Assembly: GCA_034435375.1 (NCBI GenBank)
Contig: DAOTXR010000052.1
Span: 124,001-188,000, forward strand
Origin: DAOTXR01 sp034435375
GTDB taxonomy: Bacteria; Chloroflexota; Anaerolineae; Aggregatilineales; UBA3940
DNA: 64,000 nucleotides
Direction of reading: 5' to 3'
This document shows positions 1 to 7,695 of this stretch, piece by piece. A program made the translations under genes and the position numbers. Under the pieces are notes generated by a model that ran no database searches, was not told where the DNA came from, and worked only from the letters and a program-made list of their open reading frames with translations. Position 1 is the stretch's first letter. Every line of letters starts with the position of its first letter.

Positions 1-250
1 GAGCGCAGCGGCAGAGGCCGCCAGCCCTGGGGATTGGATTCCATCATCGTTTGTGAGCAAAATGAGTGGTCGTGCCACGGCAACCTCTCTATAAAAACCA
101 ATACGCCTTAAGTCTAACCTTTGTGCCACGGAGTTTCAAAGAATCCTTGATCTACTCGCTCCTCGCATGCTGGCATCTGATCTGTGGGGTGCTCCGGGTT
201 TGGGATAGTACAAGCCAATGCGGTATTGTATCTCTTGAGGAGGGTTGCCT
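1..250. other. Left-edge region with no assignable gene
   Basis: Frame 2 on the plus strand is open from the window edge to a stop near position 94 and could be the last 30 codons of a gene cut by the edge, but the residues (Ala- and Ser-rich) match no family I recognise. From about 95 to 236 I see no gene, tRNA or strong hairpin. The segment ends in the Shine-Dalgarno site of the following gene. Confidence 0.3.
237..244 (+). promoter_or_regulatory. Shine-Dalgarno site of rdgB
   Basis: GAGGAGGG lies 6 bases before a TTG at 251 and directly abuts another in-frame TTG at 245. The spacing favours the 251 start, giving a protein that begins M-P-I-R-V-L-V-A-T-H-N. Confidence 0.7.
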
Positions 251-862
251 TTGCCAATTCGAGTCCTAGTCGCCACACACAACCGAGGCAAGCTGCGCGA
301 GTACGCCAACCTGCTCACAGACCTGGTGGTCGAGTGGGTCTTGCTGACCGATTTAGGGATCGACGCCAAGGTGGATGAGACTGGCGCAACGTTTGAAGCC
401 AATGCCCGGCTGAAGGCAGCTACCTATGCGCACCTTTCCGGCCTGCTCACCCTCGCTGACGACTCGGGGCTGGAAGTCGACGCGCTGGGGGGTGGGCCGG
501 GGGTACAGTCGGCACGCTACGCTGGCGTAGGAGCCAGCGACTCGGATCGCTATCGCAAGTTGCTCCACGAGTTAGAAGGGGTGCCTGTGGCGAAGCGTGG
601 AGCGCGATTCGTATGCGCGGTTGCAGTCAGCACGCCGGAAGGAGAAATGACCACCGTCCGGGGAACCTGTGAGGGACGTATTGCCTATGGGCCACGTGGT
701 GCGCATGGCTTCGGTTACGATCCAGTGTTCTACATTCCGGAGCTGCGCATGACAATGGCTGAGATTGGGCCAGACATCAAGAACCGCATCAGCCATCGTG
801 CACGGGCCGTAGCGGCAATCAAGCCGGTACTTGAGAGACTGATCGCCAAGTCATCAAAGTAG
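251..862 (+). CDS. rdgB: XTP/dITP diphosphatase (RdgB/HAM1 family)
   Basis: Cytoplasmic nucleotide-pool sanitiser that hydrolyses dITP, XTP and other non-canonical purine triphosphates to monophosphate and pyrophosphate. The 203-residue product has the usual length of the family. Diagnostic motifs are visible: the N-terminal ATHNRGKLRE phosphate-binding segment, the LADDSGLEVDALGG acidic catalytic segment, GFGYDPVF in the middle, and ISHRARA near the C-terminus, the base-pocket end. The start is taken as TTG at 251 from Shine-Dalgarno spacing; TTG at 245 would add two residues. It converges on the next gene with a 30-base gap and no obvious terminator. Confidence 0.93.
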   Translation: MPIRVLVATHNRGKLREYANLLTDLVVEWVLLTDLGIDAKVDETGATFEANARLKAATYAHLSGLLTLADDSGLEVDALGGGPGVQSARYAGVGASDSDRYRKLLHELEGVPVAKRGARFVCAVAVSTPEGEMTTVRGTCEGRIAYGPRGAHGFGYDPVFYIPELRMTMAEIGPDIKNRISHRARAVAAIKPVLERLIAKSSK

Positions 863-892
863 TGACCATGCTCAGCAGCCAGTGGCCGTATC

Positions 893-1477
893 CTACTTGG
901 ACAGATCGTCTTCCTCGTCCAGCGGTTCGCCCTGAGCAAAGCCCACGCCCTGGACAAATCCACGGGCGCGTTCGGTAAGCGGATACGCAGCTGATAAGTA
1001 TGCCCAGAACTCCGGGCTGTGATTAGGATGCACGCGGTGGGCCAGTTCGTGTGCGATCACGTAGTCGATTACCCACGGCGGCCAGTTGCGGATGCGCTCA
1101 CTGATGCGTATGTGGCCATCAGTTGGGCCACCGTGGGTGCAGCTTCCCAGCCGATGCCGCATGTTTTCTACCCAACGGATGGCTGTCCACCGAATTTCAC
1201 CGGCAAAATGCTTTTGATTGATGTGTTCGGCGCGGACTTGTAAATCAGCGTCGGTGCGGCGGGCAACCTGCCGCTGCTGTTCATTGAGCTGCCTCTCGAT
1301 GTCCCTCAGCATCCGGTCGATCTGATGACTCGGCGTGCGATATGGCACCCGCAGCAGGATTGAGCCATCCGGTCGGCGCTGCCAACGTGCTGACTTCTTA
1401 AGCCGCCGGTCGTGGCACACATGGACGGTGATGACATTGCCCATCGAGTCAGTCAGCGTGTGGAATCCACGACTCAT
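893..1477 (-). CDS. SprT/YgjP-like DUF45 metal-dependent hydrolase
   Basis: A 194-residue cytoplasmic protein of the YgjP/DUF45 (WLM) zinc metallopeptidase group. The zinc motif HELAH is at residues 143-147, and a third histidine sits at 153 in NHSPEFW, as the family requires. The N-terminal part carries the basic RRLKKSARW segment often seen in these proteins. The substrate is unknown; some DUF45 proteins sit with restriction systems, but nothing like that is present here. The start codon overlaps the stop of the upstream alpha/beta hydrolase by 4 bases, so the two are translationally coupled. Confidence 0.8.
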   Translation of the reverse strand: MSRGFHTLTDSMGNVITVHVCHDRRLKKSARWQRRPDGSILLRVPYRTPSHQIDRMLRDIERQLNEQQRQVARRTDADLQVRAEHINQKHFAGEIRWTAIRWVENMRHRLGSCTHGGPTDGHIRISERIRNWPPWVIDYVIAHELAHRVHPNHSPEFWAYLSAAYPLTERARGFVQGVGFAQGEPLDEEDDLSK

Positions 1478-2250
1478 ATGCCCTCAAAACGGCGGCTCAG
1501 CCAGTTGTGCAAGATGTCTGCTATGCGATCTGGGAACTCGACCGGAATCATGTGGCCTGCTGTCTCGATCAGGTGCAACTCTGCATCCGGTATGTGATCG
1601 GACAGGTGTTGAGCATATTTGGCAGGCGTCATCTGATCTGCCGTGCCGCCGATCACCAGCGCCGGGACCGTGATTTGATCCAGCCGTTCAAGCACGTCGA
1701 AGGCATGGCAGGCCAGATAGTCACCGTGCACAACCTCAGGGCCGGTTTCCCGCAGAGAGCGGCGGGTTAACCGCTTGAGGTCGTCGCTCGCTGATGGCCC
1801 GTAGGCGTAGGTCGTCACGAAGTCGATCACTGTGTCGAAGTTTGTGAGCACATTGTCGAGAATGTGAGAGGCCACACGCAACCGCGCCCCCGTCGCCACC
1901 AGCACCACTCCGGCCAAACGTTCCGGCTCGTCGAGTGCCATCTGGAGAGCGATAGCCCCACCCATCGAGTGCCCGACCGGGATGAAGCGTGCGATGCCCA
2001 GTGTGTCTATCAGTGCCAACAAGTCAGCAACGTAGGCAGCTACAGTCGAGCGGCCTGATCCTTCCGACCGCCCATGACCAGGCAGATCAGGGGCCAGGGT
2101 CCATACTCCCTTCAGCCGTCGCACCTGTGGCGGCCAGTGTATGTGCTGTCCTCCTGCTCCATGGATCAGCAACAGCGGTGGAATGGCCGAGTCCGCAATC
2201 CTATGTTCGAAGTAGAACAACGACTGGTCGCCGAGCTGTATGGTAGGCAT
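1474..2250 (-). CDS. Alpha/beta hydrolase
   Basis: A 258-residue serine hydrolase of the alpha/beta fold. The nucleophile elbow GHSMGG places the serine at residue 95. The acid is D205 in GGTADQMTP, and the histidine is H233 in ETAGHMIP. The oxyanion HGAGG segment is at 30-34. The family spans esterases, haloperoxidase-like enzymes and C-C bond hydrolases, so the substrate cannot be read from sequence. AGAGGAT lies 8 bases before the ATG. First gene of a two-gene unit with the DUF45 protein. Confidence 0.85.
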   Translation of the reverse strand: MPTIQLGDQSLFYFEHRIADSAIPPLLLIHGAGGQHIHWPPQVRRLKGVWTLAPDLPGHGRSEGSGRSTVAAYVADLLALIDTLGIARFIPVGHSMGGAIALQMALDEPERLAGVVLVATGARLRVASHILDNVLTNFDTVIDFVTTYAYGPSASDDLKRLTRRSLRETGPEVVHGDYLACHAFDVLERLDQITVPALVIGGTADQMTPAKYAQHLSDHIPDAELHLIETAGHMIPVEFPDRIADILHNWLSRRFEGI

Positions 2251-2335
2251 TGATTACATCCTCTTGCAGTCGTAGCCTCTACGGAGGCACAGCATGCCAT
2301 CCAAAGCACAATGGCTGTACTGACCAAACCATCCA

Positions 2336-3592
2336 TCACTTCGCTGGGATCGGGGCAGCCTGGTTGCTGCCAGTGTTGCCGTTGACCGGCGACTTGAACT
2401 TGATCCACATGATGGGGAGCATGACGATCATCGCTATGAGTGGCACGTAGAACGGCGTCAATGGAGAGAAGGTCTCCCACAGTTTTGCACCGATCCACGG
2501 TGCAGGCAACGAGATCACCCCCAAGCTGGTGGAAAGCAGTCCAAATGCCGTGCCGCGCAGGTTCTCCGGCACCGCCTTGGAGATCAGCGCACTGTAGGAT
2601 GGAACGATCAGCGCCTCACCTATGCCAAAGACCACCCAAGCTATCACAAAGGCCAGGAGGCTACGGGCGGTCATGAACCCGATCCAACCCAGCGCAAGGA
2701 CGGCGAAGCCGCTCACGATCCCTACACGCTCGCCCTTCTTATCCGACAACCAGCCGGACAGGGGCATCAGCGCCATCGTGGCAACCGAGGCAATCGAGTT
2801 CAACCCTCCGATCTGGACCAACGTCAGACCGCGAATATCCTTCATATAGATTGGGAAAAGCTGCCCAACGAGGCTGAATCCCACATCACGTACACCATCT
2901 GAGATGAAAATCCAGGTGATCACGCCTCCGGCAGCGACCAGCCCTACCATTGCCGTCAGGCTGCTTTTGAGCCCGGACCAGGACGGCCTCTCGCGTGGCA
3001 TAGTCTGCTGACGGGCAGCTGAACGGGCCATCAGAATGCGGATCACAGCCGCAGTGGTGTAAAGAATCCCTGCGACCAGGAACATGGCCCTGAAGCTCAG
3101 CCCTTGCGCTAGATACCCTCCCAACAGCGGTCCGATGACCCCGACGACCCTAAACATAGTCTCTGTTAGGCCGTAGACTCGCCCTCGTGTCTCCTCAGTG
3201 GATTGCTCGGCAATAAAAGCCTGGAAACTGGGGCCGACAAAGGCTCGCGCCATTGAGAAACCCATGGTTGAGATTAGCAGCCATTCCCAAGATGGCGCTA
3301 CGAGATACACTATGTAAGCTACTACGCCGCCCAGGCTGCCAATGGCGATGGCTTGCAGCCGTCCGAGGGAGTCTGACAGCCACCCACCGAAAATCTGGAA
3401 CAACAGCGGAGCGACGGCCCCTAGCGTGAAGAACAATCCCACCTGTCCGACATTGGCGCCAAGCTCCTGCAAGTATAGCGGCACAAATGGGTCCTGCATG
3501 TGTGAAGCAATGTTCGCCAGGATCATCGTGCCCATGAACAGCAGGAGCACAGGGGTGAGGAGTGAAAACAGCGACAGTGGCCTTTTTGTCAT
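2336..3592 (-). CDS. MFS transporter (12-TM, drug-efflux type)
   Basis: A 418-residue integral membrane protein with about 12 hydrophobic helices in two halves. The typical MFS loop between helices 2 and 3 is present (GGWLSDSLGRLQA), with a second copy in the other half (SGWLSDKKGERVG). This pattern is common in proton-driven efflux pumps for drugs or metabolites; the cargo is unknown. GAGGAG lies 4 bases before the ATG, and a consensus -10 box lies about 30 bases upstream. It stands alone, downstream of the trxB terminator. Confidence 0.85.
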   Translation of the reverse strand: MTKRPLSLFSLLTPVLLLFMGTMILANIASHMQDPFVPLYLQELGANVGQVGLFFTLGAVAPLLFQIFGGWLSDSLGRLQAIAIGSLGGVVAYIVYLVAPSWEWLLISTMGFSMARAFVGPSFQAFIAEQSTEETRGRVYGLTETMFRVVGVIGPLLGGYLAQGLSFRAMFLVAGILYTTAAVIRILMARSAARQQTMPRERPSWSGLKSSLTAMVGLVAAGGVITWIFISDGVRDVGFSLVGQLFPIYMKDIRGLTLVQIGGLNSIASVATMALMPLSGWLSDKKGERVGIVSGFAVLALGWIGFMTARSLLAFVIAWVVFGIGEALIVPSYSALISKAVPENLRGTAFGLLSTSLGVISLPAPWIGAKLWETFSPLTPFYVPLIAMIVMLPIMWIKFKSPVNGNTGSNQAAPIPAK

Positions 3593-3621
3593 GCTTCTCC
3601 TCGGTCTGAGTGTACCGTAGG

Positions 3622-3627
3622 ATTATA
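3622..3627 (-). promoter_or_regulatory. -10 box upstream of the MFS gene
   Basis: A perfect TATAAT on the minus strand, 30 bases before the ATG of the MFS gene. No convincing -35 hexamer is found 16-18 bases upstream. The expected leader is about 20 bases. Confidence 0.5.
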
Positions 3628-3683
3628 TCTACTGACATATACGAAAGATGCTGCTCTACGGCTGCATCTTGATCGAAAAGCCG

Positions 3684-3710
3684 CGCCCGGTGCCACGAGT
3701 GCACCGGGCG
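3684..3710 (-). terminator. Hairpin terminator after trxB
   Basis: A 10-bp perfect GC-rich stem (3684-3693 with 3701-3710) with a 7-base loop lies 32 bases past the trxB stop. On the minus strand it is followed by CGGCTTTTCG, a short T-run. It separates trxB from the MFS promoter. Confidence 0.65.
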
Positions 3711-3741
3711 TGCTGATCAGCGTAGTCAGACAATGTTTCTG

Positions 3742-4695
3742 TCAGCTATCGACTACTGCCTCGGCCAATTCCTCTTCATGCTCCTCCAGCCAGCGAGTGC
3801 AGGCCATGGCCGCAGCCGTGCCCTGCCCGACTGAGGTTGCCACCTGCCGCCACATGGGGTCCTGAATCTCCCCGGCAGCGAAAACACCTGGCACACTGGT
3901 CATCATATGCTTGTCAGTGAGCAGGTAGCCTCCTTCGTCCATGGCAAGCTGGCCCTGAAAGATGGCGCTGTTCGGGCGGTGGCCAATAAAGATGAACACG
4001 CCATCCGTGTTTAGCAAAGAAGTCTCGCCCGTCTTCACGTTGCGGACCTTCACACCTTTCACCACGCTATCTCCGACGATCTCATCCACCACTGTGTTCC
4101 AGATGAACGAGAGTTTGTCATTTTTGTTGGCGCGGTTCTGCAGGATATATCCTGCCCTCAGCTCGTCTCGGCGGTGAATGATGCGCACGCGGGTAGCGAA
4201 CTTGGTCAGGAAAAGCCCTTCCTCCAGTGCGCTGTCCCCTCCACCGACTACGACCACGTCCTTATCGCGGAAGAAGAAGCCATCGCAGGTAGCACAGTAG
4301 CTCACCCCTCGACCGGTGTATTTTTCTTCGCCCGCGACTCCCAGCTTCTTTGGCGATGCGCCCATCGTGATGATCAATGACCATGTCTGATAAGCCTTGC
4401 TGTACGTCTCAATGGTAAACGGAGGCCCATTGGTGAGGTCCACGCGAGTCACCAGATCGTATTCCAGCCGGGCGCCAAAGCGCTCAGCGTGCTGCTTGAA
4501 TTTTTCCACCAGCTCCGATCCTGTCAACCCTTCCACGAACCCCGGATAGTTCTCAACCTCGCTGGTGAGCGATACCTGCCCTCCAACCTGATCGCCAGCA
4601 ATGACCAACGGGTTCAGGTTGGCGCGTGCGGTATAGAGCGCGGCAGTTAGGCCTGCTGGCCCAGAGCCGATGATGATCACTTTCTCCTGCTGCAT
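3742..4695 (-). CDS. trxB: Thioredoxin-disulfide reductase
   Basis: A 317-residue FAD/NADPH enzyme that reduces thioredoxin in the cytoplasm. The FAD-binding GSGPAG is at residues 10-15. The redox-active CATC is at 134-137, followed by DG. The second Rossmann motif VVGGGDSALEEG binds NADPH. Late in the chain GVFAAGEIQD is the second FAD contact. GGAGGATAA precedes the ATG with 7-base spacing. It follows a sigma/anti-sigma pair on the same strand with a 70-base gap, suggesting redox-controlled expression. No thioredoxin gene is adjacent. Confidence 0.95.
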   Translation of the reverse strand: MQQEKVIIIGSGPAGLTAALYTARANLNPLVIAGDQVGGQVSLTSEVENYPGFVEGLTGSELVEKFKQHAERFGARLEYDLVTRVDLTNGPPFTIETYSKAYQTWSLIITMGASPKKLGVAGEEKYTGRGVSYCATCDGFFFRDKDVVVVGGGDSALEEGLFLTKFATRVRIIHRRDELRAGYILQNRANKNDKLSFIWNTVVDEIVGDSVVKGVKVRNVKTGETSLLNTDGVFIFIGHRPNSAIFQGQLAMDEGGYLLTDKHMMTSVPGVFAAGEIQDPMWRQVATSVGQGTAAAMACTRWLEEHEEELAEAVVDS

Positions 4696-4765
4696 CGAGT
4701 TATCCTCCAGTGTCCGGCATATTATTGCATACCATTAGATGACTCTGTGTGTGGCTGGTTTCACA

Positions 4766-5008
4766 TTACTGCGACTGCGCCTCACCTTCAAGAATGGCTA
4801 TCAGCGCTCCGAGTTCATACTCGCAGCAGCGACACTGTTCCAGATGGCGCCGCACTTGCGGCAACACCGTCGCTGGGTCCTCACCAGCACGCAACAATTC
4901 CACGTACCGGTCGATGTGGTCAAAACACTCATCACAGGTGATATCTGCATCCTGTGTTGTGTAGATCATGTGGACAAGGTTTCTGAGTCTGGCCTGCGAG
5001 TCGTCCAA
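4766..5008 (-). CDS. Zinc-binding anti-sigma factor (ZAS/RsrA-like)
   Basis: A small cysteine-rich protein predicted to hold the preceding sigma factor inactive. The start is placed at TTG 5008 because CGGAGG sits 7 bases upstream, giving 80 residues; a longer reading from 5074 would overlap the sigma gene. The motif H-x3-C-x2-C (in RHLEQCRCC) is preceded by C-x2-C (ITCDECF) about 28 residues earlier, the arrangement of ZAS domains such as RsrA. In redox-sensing members, oxidation of these cysteines releases zinc and frees the sigma factor. No transmembrane segment is present, so it is cytoplasmic. Confidence 0.7.
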   Translation of the reverse strand: MDDSQARLRNLVHMIYTTQDADITCDECFDHIDRYVELLRAGEDPATVLPQVRRHLEQCRCCEYELGALIAILEGEAQSQ

Positions 5009-5015
5009 AACACAC

Positions 5016-5021
5016 CTCCGG
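5016..5021 (-). promoter_or_regulatory. Shine-Dalgarno site fixing the anti-sigma start
   Basis: CGGAGG on the minus strand, 7 bases before the TTG at 5008. It supports the short reading of the anti-sigma gene, which no longer overlaps the sigma gene. Confidence 0.6.
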
Positions 5022-5060
5022 ACATTCGCTATATTCAAGACGTGTCCTGACGCTGGTCTC

Positions 5061-5726
5061 TTACGGGTTGCCAAATAGCCCCAGCATGTAATCCAGAGAC
5101 AGCTCTTGTGCCTCCAGGTATCGTCGCAGCTTCAGCCGGGCGTCATGGACCAACTTGTACAGCGCGTTGCGATTGGTTCCTAGCCGCCGAGCGATCTCTT
5201 CAATCGGCACCTCGTCGATGACATAAGCCGTCATGACCAGGCGCTGGCGTTCGGTGAGCGCCGTTCTGAACGCCTCGTCGATGATCTGGAATACAGCCTG
5301 GCGCTCAGTGTGCCTCTCTGGCTGTGGCGTGGTATCCAGTTTGGCAGCCAGTGACCCCATGACTGGGATTGTCTCGCCGTCCGATGTCAGGTACTCTAGG
5401 GAGTAATCTCTGTAGCGAGCACGTCGTAGCTCGCTGATCGCCACCCGCGCCGCGATCTTGGAAGCCCAGGTGGTGAACTGGCTCTCACCCCGGAACGAGT
5501 CCAGGTTGTCAAGGATCTTAATCAGCGCCTCCTGAACGAAGTCCTGGGACATCTGTCTGATCTCCTCAGTGGCGCGGCTGTCTAGGTCGCTGCGCTCGTT
5601 CCGGAGGTAGAAGTACACTCCTCGCTCAAGAAGCTGTCTCAGGTCGTCAAGCGCCTGGGCGCGTCGAGCTCCTCCGGACTGGAGGTCGGCCAGCCAGTCG
5701 GCGTTGGTTCGTTCGATCGTGCTCAC
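5061..5726 (-). CDS. RNA polymerase sigma factor, ECF-type
   Basis: A sigma-70 family factor with only regions 2 and 4. Region 2 is seen in DFVQEALIKILDNLDSF and FTTWASKIAARVAISELRR, and the region 4 helix-turn-helix in LTERQRLVMTAYV and IEEIARRLGTNRNALYKLV. The start is placed at GTG 5726 (221 residues) because GAGGAG lies 6 bases upstream; an ATG at 5744 adds six residues. It heads an operon with the zinc anti-sigma factor and trxB, so its regulon may include disulfide-stress genes, as for SigR of Streptomyces. The regulon itself is inference. Confidence 0.88.
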   Translation of the reverse strand: MSTIERTNADWLADLQSGGARRAQALDDLRQLLERGVYFYLRNERSDLDSRATEEIRQMSQDFVQEALIKILDNLDSFRGESQFTTWASKIAARVAISELRRARYRDYSLEYLTSDGETIPVMGSLAAKLDTTPQPERHTERQAVFQIIDEAFRTALTERQRLVMTAYVIDEVPIEEIARRLGTNRNALYKLVHDARLKLRRYLEAQELSLDYMLGLFGNP

Positions 5727-5763
5727 AGATGTCTCCTCATCCAACAGCCTGTATGGTTCTCAA

Positions 5764-5792
5764 ATTGTACACGGGCAGGATGGTTCGCCAAA
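5764..5792 (-). promoter_or_regulatory. Possible promoter of the sigma/anti-sigma/trxB unit
   Basis: On the minus strand TTTGGC (5792-5787), 17 bases, then TACAAT (5769-5764). The -10 matches consensus at five of six positions; the -35 is weak. It would start transcription about 30 bases before the GTG. Confidence 0.4.
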
Positions 5793-5830
5793 GCGGGCAA
5801 GTTGTCCACCAGATCGATGCCCAGACGCGT

Positions 5831-5836
5831 TATAAT
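5831..5836 (+). promoter_or_regulatory. -10 box upstream of the aldo/keto reductase gene
   Basis: Perfect TATAAT 48 bases before the ATG. The nearest -35-like hexamer, TTGTCC at 5802, is spaced 23 bases away, too far for a standard promoter, so only the -10 is claimed. AAGGAG follows at 5869-5874. Confidence 0.4.
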
Positions 5837-5884
5837 CCCTGACGAGCATCTGCATAACTCAGCCATTAAGGAGAGCGCAACCTC

Positions 5885-6832
5885 ATGAAGTATCGTCGTC
5901 TGGGAAACTCTGGGCTTAAAGTCAGCGAATTGAGTCTAGGAGGATGGCTGACTTTTGGCGGGAGCGTGAAAGATTACCGCATCGCTCGCGAGATGATCGT
6001 CAAAGCCTATGATAGTGGCATCAATTTCTTTGACATGGCCGACATTTACGCTCATGGCGAGTCCGAGCGTATGATGGGCCAGATTCTGGCCCAATTTCCC
6101 CGGCACACGCTGGTCCTGTCGTCCAAGCTGTTCTGGCCAATGAGCAACGATGTCAACGACCAGGGACTGTCACGTAAACATATCATGGAGTCAATTGACA
6201 AGTCGCTCCAGCGCATCGGCACCGACTACCTGGACATGTACTTCTGCCATCGCTGGGATGAGAACACGCCCTTGCTTGAGACGATCCGCGCCATGGATGA
6301 TCTGATCCACCAGGGCAAGGTCCTCTACTGGGGCACTAGTGAGTGGACTGCCGAGCAAATCCAGCAGGCCGTCGATCTCGCCAACAAGCACAACCTGTAC
6401 CCACCGCAGGTTGAGCAACCGCAATACAACATGTTGGTTCGCCAGCGCTTTGAGCAGGAGATTATGCCGACTGCCGTCAAGAACGGTATGGGGCTAGTAA
6501 CATTCAGCCCGCTGGCCAGCGGCCTGCTCACTGGCAAGTACGATGATGGGATTCCTGAAGATGCTCGCCTGGCCAATGTCGACTGGCTGCGCAACAGTGT
6601 TATGAATGAGGAGCGGCTGGAGAAGGTGCGTCGCCTCAAGCCCATCGCCGATGATCTAGGCATTACCCGCGCCGATCTGGCTCTGGCCTGGGCGCTGCGC
6701 CAAGAGGCCATCAGCAGCGTCATCACGGGCGCAACACGTCCTTCTCAGCTCGAGAGCAACCTGAAGGCAGCTGAGGTCAGACTGAGTGAGGATGTGCTGG
6801 CCGCCATCGAGGCCGTTCTGGAATCTGCTTAG
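5885..6832 (+). CDS. Aldo/keto reductase (Kv-beta/YghZ-like group)
   Basis: A 315-residue NADPH-dependent carbonyl reductase with a TIM-barrel fold. The catalytic residues of the family are recognisable: D50, Y55 in FDMADIYAHGESE, and K81 in SSKLFWP, with a histidine in YFCHRWDE. The C-terminal cofactor segment VITGATRPSQLESNLKA is typical of the K-channel beta-subunit branch. The substrate is unknown. It is followed after 23 bases by an alpha/beta hydrolase on the same strand and may be co-transcribed with it. Confidence 0.9.
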   Translation: MKYRRLGNSGLKVSELSLGGWLTFGGSVKDYRIAREMIVKAYDSGINFFDMADIYAHGESERMMGQILAQFPRHTLVLSSKLFWPMSNDVNDQGLSRKHIMESIDKSLQRIGTDYLDMYFCHRWDENTPLLETIRAMDDLIHQGKVLYWGTSEWTAEQIQQAVDLANKHNLYPPQVEQPQYNMLVRQRFEQEIMPTAVKNGMGLVTFSPLASGLLTGKYDDGIPEDARLANVDWLRNSVMNEERLEKVRRLKPIADDLGITRADLALAWALRQEAISSVITGATRPSQLESNLKAAEVRLSEDVLAAIEAVLESA

Positions 6833-6855
6833 TCCGCGTTGCCAGAGGATGCCTC

Positions 6856-7545
6856 TTGCCGACTCTCAGGGTCAATGACCTCGATATGTACTATACTGAG
6901 CGCGGCGATGGACCGACCATCGTCGCGCTCCATGCGGCTACCTCTAGCAGTGTAGAGATGGGCTGGCTGGTGCAGGCCACCGTCCATGAGGGTTTCAACG
7001 TTGTCACGCCCGATCTGCGCGGCCATGGCTACACCCAAAACCCATCCGCCGACATGCACCTCACCCGGTTGGTCGATGACCTCCTGGAGTTTGTCTACCT
7101 GCTGGGGCGCACCCCCCTCCACGCTATGGGATACAGCCTAGGGGGAGCAGTTGCCCTCTACGCGGTGCAGCGCCGGCCTGAGCTGTTTCGCTCGCTAGTG
7201 CTGCTGGGGACGAACTATCGTGCTCCCACACAGGAGCGGCTCCACCAAATTCTAGGGCCAGCCGGGCAGCGTCCTGCGATCCAGCAACAGGTGTTCGATC
7301 CACACACAGGTGTGGTCGTGGGTTGGAATCGATCTCCAGATGCGTTCAGCGCCATTCTGTGCCCCACACTGCTGATTGCCGGCGACCGTGATGAGTTCAA
7401 CGATGTGGAGGATACCCTGACCCTGTACCGCATTATGCCCAATGCCGAGGTTTTGGTCATTCCAAGAGCTGACCACCTGGGTCTGGTCCGTCATCCGATG
7501 GTCTTCCAGGCGCTGTTTGGCTTCTATGGGCGCGTGCCGCGTTAA
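6856..7545 (+). CDS. Alpha/beta hydrolase
   Basis: A 229-residue serine hydrolase. It has the oxyanion segment LHAATSS, a nucleophile elbow GYSLGG, an acid in AGDRDEF and a histidine in ADHLGLVRHP. The family includes 3-oxoadipate enol-lactonase and non-heme haloperoxidase-like esterases; the substrate is not deducible. The start is TTG with AGAGGAT directly upstream. It lies 23 bases after the aldo/keto reductase gene, so the pair is probably one operon. Confidence 0.85.
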   Translation: MPTLRVNDLDMYYTERGDGPTIVALHAATSSSVEMGWLVQATVHEGFNVVTPDLRGHGYTQNPSADMHLTRLVDDLLEFVYLLGRTPLHAMGYSLGGAVALYAVQRRPELFRSLVLLGTNYRAPTQERLHQILGPAGQRPAIQQQVFDPHTGVVVGWNRSPDAFSAILCPTLLIAGDRDEFNDVEDTLTLYRIMPNAEVLVIPRADHLGLVRHPMVFQALFGFYGRVPR

Positions 7546-7597
7546 TGGGCTACTTGAGAACGTTGCTGGGGGATGCGCTCAATAGTCCAGGAGGGTC

Positions 7598-7625
7598 TTG
7601 AAGGAATCGCAGAGGTCTCTATACT
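7598..7625 (+). promoter_or_regulatory. Promoter of the SRPBCC-PDZ-DinB gene
   Basis: TTGAAG (7598-7603), 16-base spacer, TATACT (7620-7625). The predicted transcript starts near 7632, with a leader of roughly 64 bases that contains the GGAG before the ATG at 7696. Confidence 0.5.
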
Positions 7626-7695
7626 TGTCGCTAGACCTTTATCCCATCCTCGGCTGTTCACAAATTCGCCGCCAAGGTAGGAGAGGAAGAAAAGC

